From the NCBI GenBank assembly GCA_948472945.1, contig CAOKVX010000008.1, positions 51,048 through 115,047 of the forward strand: 64,000 nt of DNA, given 5' to 3'. This stretch comes from an uncultured Clostridia bacterium (GTDB lineage Bacteria; Bacillota; Clostridia; Lachnospirales; Lachnospiraceae). The translations under genes and the position numbers were made by a program. Shown here piece by piece: positions 61,746 to 64,000 of the stretch. Numbering within the stretch: the stretch's first letter is position 1; each line of letters starts with the position of its first letter. Below the pieces are notes generated by a model that had not been told where the DNA came from, searched no databases, and was given only the letters and a program-made list of their open reading frames with translations.

Positions 61746-62384
61746 TTACCTTTCTGCTTTTTTAATCGGATGTCTTATGACAGTCTTTAACTTCTCCGGT
61801 TCAACGCGCCTTGCATCTGACAAATAAATCTCATGGTGCATTCTATTCTCTGAAAAGTCATTTTCATAACCCTGCTCCTTAATAAATTGTTCCATAGCTG
61901 TAATGGTGGCAGGTTCATCATCATATGCTCCTATGTGCATACACTGTACACATAAGCCTTCACAGATTGTCAGTAATTCCACCTTTGAATAATCATGTTT
62001 TTTCTTTCTTTGAGCCTCATCTATAGCCCAATGAAAATCATCTTCAGTCACAAAATCCGGCAGCCTGATTACTGATATCCAGCAAAAATCCTCTTTTTTG
62101 TCGTAATCTACCCCAATAACACCTTCCTGCCACCAGAATCCTTCCAGCGGCAGTACTACATAATCAAAATATCCGTCAATTTTATGACCGGACTTTTTAC
62201 TCATCTTGATTGTAAAAGCAACTCCGTACAGCAGACCTATTGCCTCTTTGTATGTACCATGCTCCTCATTGGGATTTCCTTTTCCCCTTACTGCAATAAA
62301 ATTCATTTGCGGCACATCTACCAATTGAGGCTTCTCTTTCGGCATATAAAATTCTTTATATTGTTTTTTATAATCAAATGCCAT
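61746..62384 (-). CDS. GyrI-like small-molecule-binding domain protein
   Basis: 212 residues, a stand-alone GyrI-like/SBD domain (YKEAIGLLYGVAFTIKMSKKS, PLEGFWW), probably binding small hydrophobic molecules or acting as an enzyme; no HTH. Such genes often neighbour WYL regulators, as here (the broken one 400 bp away). AAAGGGG lies 10 nt before the ATG. Start overlaps the end of a DUF3795 remnant. Confidence 0.8.
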   Translation of the reverse strand: MAFDYKKQYKEFYMPKEKPQLVDVPQMNFIAVRGKGNPNEEHGTYKEAIGLLYGVAFTIKMSKKSGHKIDGYFDYVVLPLEGFWWQEGVIGVDYDKKEDFCWISVIRLPDFVTEDDFHWAIDEAQRKKKHDYSKVELLTICEGLCVQCMHIGAYDDEPATITAMEQFIKEQGYENDFSENRMHHEIYLSDARRVEPEKLKTVIRHPIKKAER

Positions 62385-62590
62385 TTGGGCAGGCCCCTTT
62401 CAAATTATTTATACGTTCCATAATACTGGTTTCAAATTGGGAATCCGTCATTGACGGGTCTCTTGTCATCTTCCAAACATCACAAGGCATAGCCTCACAA
62501 TATCCACAGACAGTGTACCTATGTTTATTTGCGCAACAGATGTTGGATAGATTTTGCGGACATTCAAAATAAAAAAGAATGTGGAGGTAA
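62374..62590 (-). pseudogene. C-terminal remnant of a DUF3795 Cys-rich protein
   Basis: An open frame on the minus strand runs to a TGA at 62374-62376: CANKHRYTVCGYCEAMPCD, then WKMTRDPSMTDSQFE. The CxxC..MPC(D) pattern is typical of DUF3795. No start codon fits; the upstream part is cut just before the TnpV gene, which points to loss by an insertion. Confidence 0.55.
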
Positions 62591-62596
62591 CAGACA

Positions 62597-62971
62597 ATGG
62601 CAAAGACGATTTTTGAGGAACTGGGCGGCAGGTACGAAAGGCAAGGCGATTATTTAATACCGTGTTTGACTGTACCCGCCGAAAAAGAACAGTCGATAGT
62701 CACATGGGGACAGCGTCATCGGGTCTATCTAAAGCAGTACAGCAAGGTTACATACACCAATCTTCTCACAAGCGGCAGGCTGAACACTTATCTTGCCGAC
62801 ATCGACAGACAGGCACAGGAACGCTTTGTAAGGCTTATTGATGGCATGAAACAGACACAGGGCATAACGGAACGGTTAAAGGCAGAAAACGCCTTAGAAT
62901 GGACAGGACAACTCAATAACATAAGGGCTCATGCAAGGGAGATTGTAAATAGCGAAATAATCAACGCATAA
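62597..62971 (+). CDS. TnpV-like transposon-encoded protein
   Basis: 124 residues matching TnpV-type proteins that travel with Tn4451/CTn-like elements: IFEELGGRYERQGDYLIPCL, GRLNTYLADIDRQAQERF. GGAGG before the ATG. A sign of mobile-element insertion; no transposase or recombinase is visible in the remaining window. Function of TnpV is not established. Confidence 0.85.
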   Translation: MAKTIFEELGGRYERQGDYLIPCLTVPAEKEQSIVTWGQRHRVYLKQYSKVTYTNLLTSGRLNTYLADIDRQAQERFVRLIDGMKQTQGITERLKAENALEWTGQLNNIRAHAREIVNSEIINA

Positions 62972-62976
62972 GTGCC

Positions 62977-63012
62977 AAAAGTGGTAAGGTATAAAAACTT
63001 TGCCACTTTTTT
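62977..63012 (+). terminator. Terminator after tnpV
   Basis: AAAAGTGG / CCACTTTT arms around an 18-nt loop, followed by further T, directly behind the stop codon. Confidence 0.75.
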
Positions 63013-63051
63013 GTCGGTCAGTAATTATAAATTATCACCCATGAAAAGTTA

Positions 63052-63085
63052 TTGAATTTTTGTTGCCAAAATGATAATATTATCA
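63052..63085 (+). promoter_or_regulatory. Promoter and operator of the HTH regulator
   Basis: TTGAAT (63052-63057) and TAATAT (63075-63080), 17-bp spacer, with the perfect palindrome TGATAATATTATCA (63072-63085) covering the -10. The same arrangement is found at 63690-63734. Confidence 0.75.
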
Positions 63086-63113
63086 CATAAACTGAATTGT
63101 TGGAGGGATACGC

Positions 63114-63647
63114 ATGGACAAAAAAATTATGGATGTATTGACGAACCCTGTTAAATGTAAATTATTTCTGGAAATACAAAAGTGTGGGGAAACTACAGCA
63201 AAACATTTATCTGAAACATTTTCGGATATTCCATCTGCAACGCTTTACCGCTATTTGAAAAGAATGACAAATGACAAAGTATTAAAGATAGTGAATCAAA
63301 CACAAGTCAGAGGTGCTTTAGAAAAAACTTATGCGGTAGATATTGATATGACAAAGGATTTTAAAGAAATCTTAGACAGTAACTCTGGCGAAGCCTATAT
63401 GCAGTCGTTTATGCAATATATCATTGGCTTTGCGGAACTATTCCAAGATTATTGCAAACGGGATGATATAGACATTGTAAAGGATAAATCTGGTTTTTCC
63501 TTATCCCCTCTTTATCTAACGGATGAGGAGCTTGAAATGTTAATTGGAAATATTCGGGATGTAATAAAACCTTATGGGAACAACACATCAGCAGCGGGGC
63601 GAAAGCTGCATTCTATTGGCGTTATAATCTCTCCACCTAAAATGTAA
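63114..63647 (+). CDS. HTH (ArsR-like) transcriptional regulator
   Basis: 177 residues: winged helix at about 5-70 (NPVKCKLFLEIQK, LSETFSDIPSATLYRYLKRM) and a helical C-terminal ligand or dimer domain. GGAGGG 7 nt before the ATG. The palindrome at its own promoter and again before the DUF1648-ABC genes suggests it is an autoregulated repressor of the transporter downstream. Confidence 0.8.
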   Translation: MDKKIMDVLTNPVKCKLFLEIQKCGETTAKHLSETFSDIPSATLYRYLKRMTNDKVLKIVNQTQVRGALEKTYAVDIDMTKDFKEILDSNSGEAYMQSFMQYIIGFAELFQDYCKRDDIDIVKDKSGFSLSPLYLTDEELEMLIGNIRDVIKPYGNNTSAAGRKLHSIGVIISPPKM

Positions 63648-63655
63648 TAAAAATT

Positions 63656-63688
63656 TCCCATCTGTCCTCTGTGATGGATGGGATTTTT
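63656..63688 (+). terminator. Terminator of the HTH regulator gene
   Basis: TCCCATC / GATGGGA stem with a 14-nt loop and five T, 8 bp after the stop codon; its T-run abuts the -35 of the next promoter. Confidence 0.75.
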
Positions 63689-63689
63689 C

Positions 63690-63734
63690 TTGACTTTTTA
63701 TTATCATTATGATAGTATTATCAAAATGATAATA
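63690..63734 (+). promoter_or_regulatory. Second copy of the operator-promoter
   Basis: TTGACT (63690-63695), 17 bp, TAGTAT (63713-63718); TGATAGTATTATCA (63710-63723) differs from the first operator in one base and sits at the same offset from the -10. An outer inverted repeat TATTATCATT / AATGATAATA (63699-63734) adds a second half-site pair. Confidence 0.75.
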
Positions 63735-63750
63735 AAAGGAGGTAATACAC

Positions 63751-63948
63751 ATGAAGAAAAAATGTATAATCATTACAGTCGTAACTTTTGTTGTATTAGT
63801 GGCACTGACTTTTATATTGCCGCAGGAAATCCCATTACACTTTGGGGTATCTGGTTCTGGTTCAGTCGTAAATAAATATTGTATTCTATTATTTGCTCCT
63901 GTACCAGCAATCCTTTACTGGGCAATTGCGAAAAAATACAAAAACTAA
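63751..63948 (+). CDS. DUF1648-domain small membrane protein
   Basis: 65 residues: two hydrophobic helices with the DUF1648 signature PLHFGVSGSGSVVNKY between. Known copies accompany SdpI-like or ABC transporters; function unclear. AAGGAGG 8 nt before the ATG. The ABC ATPase starts 21 bp on. Confidence 0.8.
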   Translation: MKKKCIIITVVTFVVLVALTFILPQEIPLHFGVSGSGSVVNKYCILLFAPVPAILYWAIAKKYKN

Positions 63949-63969
63949 AACAGTAAGGAGGCTCATAAA

Positions 63970-64000
63970 ATGAACAATGTATTAGAAATCAAGAATTATA
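63970..64000 (+). CDS. ABC transporter ATP-binding protein, N-terminal fragment at window edge
   Basis: Ten codons are visible (MNNVLEIKNY), the typical start of an ABC ATPase, with AAGGAGG upstream. Likely co-transcribed with the DUF1648 gene under the operator at 63690-63734. Nothing more can be said without the flanking sequence. Confidence 0.5.
   Translation, partial: MNNVLEIKNY

Noticed and set aside
1..64000. tRNA or rRNA genes
   Set aside because: No cloverleaf with a T-loop GTTCRANNC pattern or rRNA segment was recognised by eye in any intergenic region; a dedicated scan was not possible.

Overview
The window reads as a chromosomal segment of a low-GC, spore-forming Firmicute of the class Clostridia, most likely the family Lachnospiraceae. 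The left part carries the conserved block spoVG / spoVT / yabO(rqcP)-yabP-yabQ-divIC / spoIIE / tilS / ftsH that lies close to the replication origin in Bacillus subtilis, here with Clostridia-type hup, murC, a DnaD-like/DnaC-like helicase-loading pair and prs. No rRNA, tRNA or CRISPR array was seen. Assignment to a genus is not possible by eye.

Layout. 1-7.1 kb (minus): ftsH (cut by the window edge), tilS, spoIIE, divIC, yabQ, yabP, rqcP and hup: division, sporulation and translation quality control. 7.5-10.9 kb (plus): a two-gene phosphorelay (double-receiver protein and a hybrid kinase with receiver and Hpt domains), bracketed by two copies of a related inverted-repeat element. 11-14.1 kb (minus): queD-queE-folE-queC-queF, a complete preQ1 pathway behind a preQ1-I riboswitch and a strong promoter. 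14.3-21.1 kb (minus): a secreted protein and a 1,732-residue secreted repeat protein with near-identical 174-bp repeats. 21.4-22.4 kb: spoVT and spoVG. 22.8-27.8 kb (plus): murC, dnaD-like, dnaC-like, prs. 27.8-33.2 kb (minus): HD-domain protein, phosphoglucomutase, PEGA lipoprotein, CotS-like kinase. 33-39 kb: DUF885 peptidase-like lipoprotein, pckA, flavin reductase, small regulators and a Cys-rich DUF1540 protein. 39-43.3 kb (minus): thiS-thiF-thiG-thiH-tenI-thiE. 43.5-47 kb: Ig-like secreted protein, HD-GYP response regulator, dtd, PAP2 phosphatase.

The right third is accessory. 47.1-49.1 kb holds an Lsa/Vga-type ABC-F protein behind a leader peptide and an attenuator. 49.2-51.5 kb holds a two-gene module, an OLD/AAA-type ATPase with a PD-(D/E)XK-like partner, followed by a truncated MmcQ/YjbR gene; it is the best candidate for a poorly described (probably anti-phage) system. 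51.6-58 kb has a tandem GNAT protein and a two-component system with its ABC transporter; four direct repeats typical of OmpR-family binding lie in the transporter promoter. 58.1-60.4 kb is a MATE exporter divergent from a MerR-family gene, with a 19-bp-spacer MerR-type promoter. 60.5-62.6 kb is a decay zone (broken WYL regulator, gene remnants, one intact GyrI-like protein) ending at a TnpV gene, after which an HTH regulator, a DUF1648 protein and an ABC ATPase (cut by the edge) share a duplicated operator.

Working together: preQ1 is sensed at the que mRNA leader; thiazole-phosphate synthesis is encoded as one unit; several defence or efflux modules each carry their own readable regulatory DNA (attenuator, OmpR-type repeats, MerR promoter, twin operators). 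All functions are read from motifs by eye; no database search was run.
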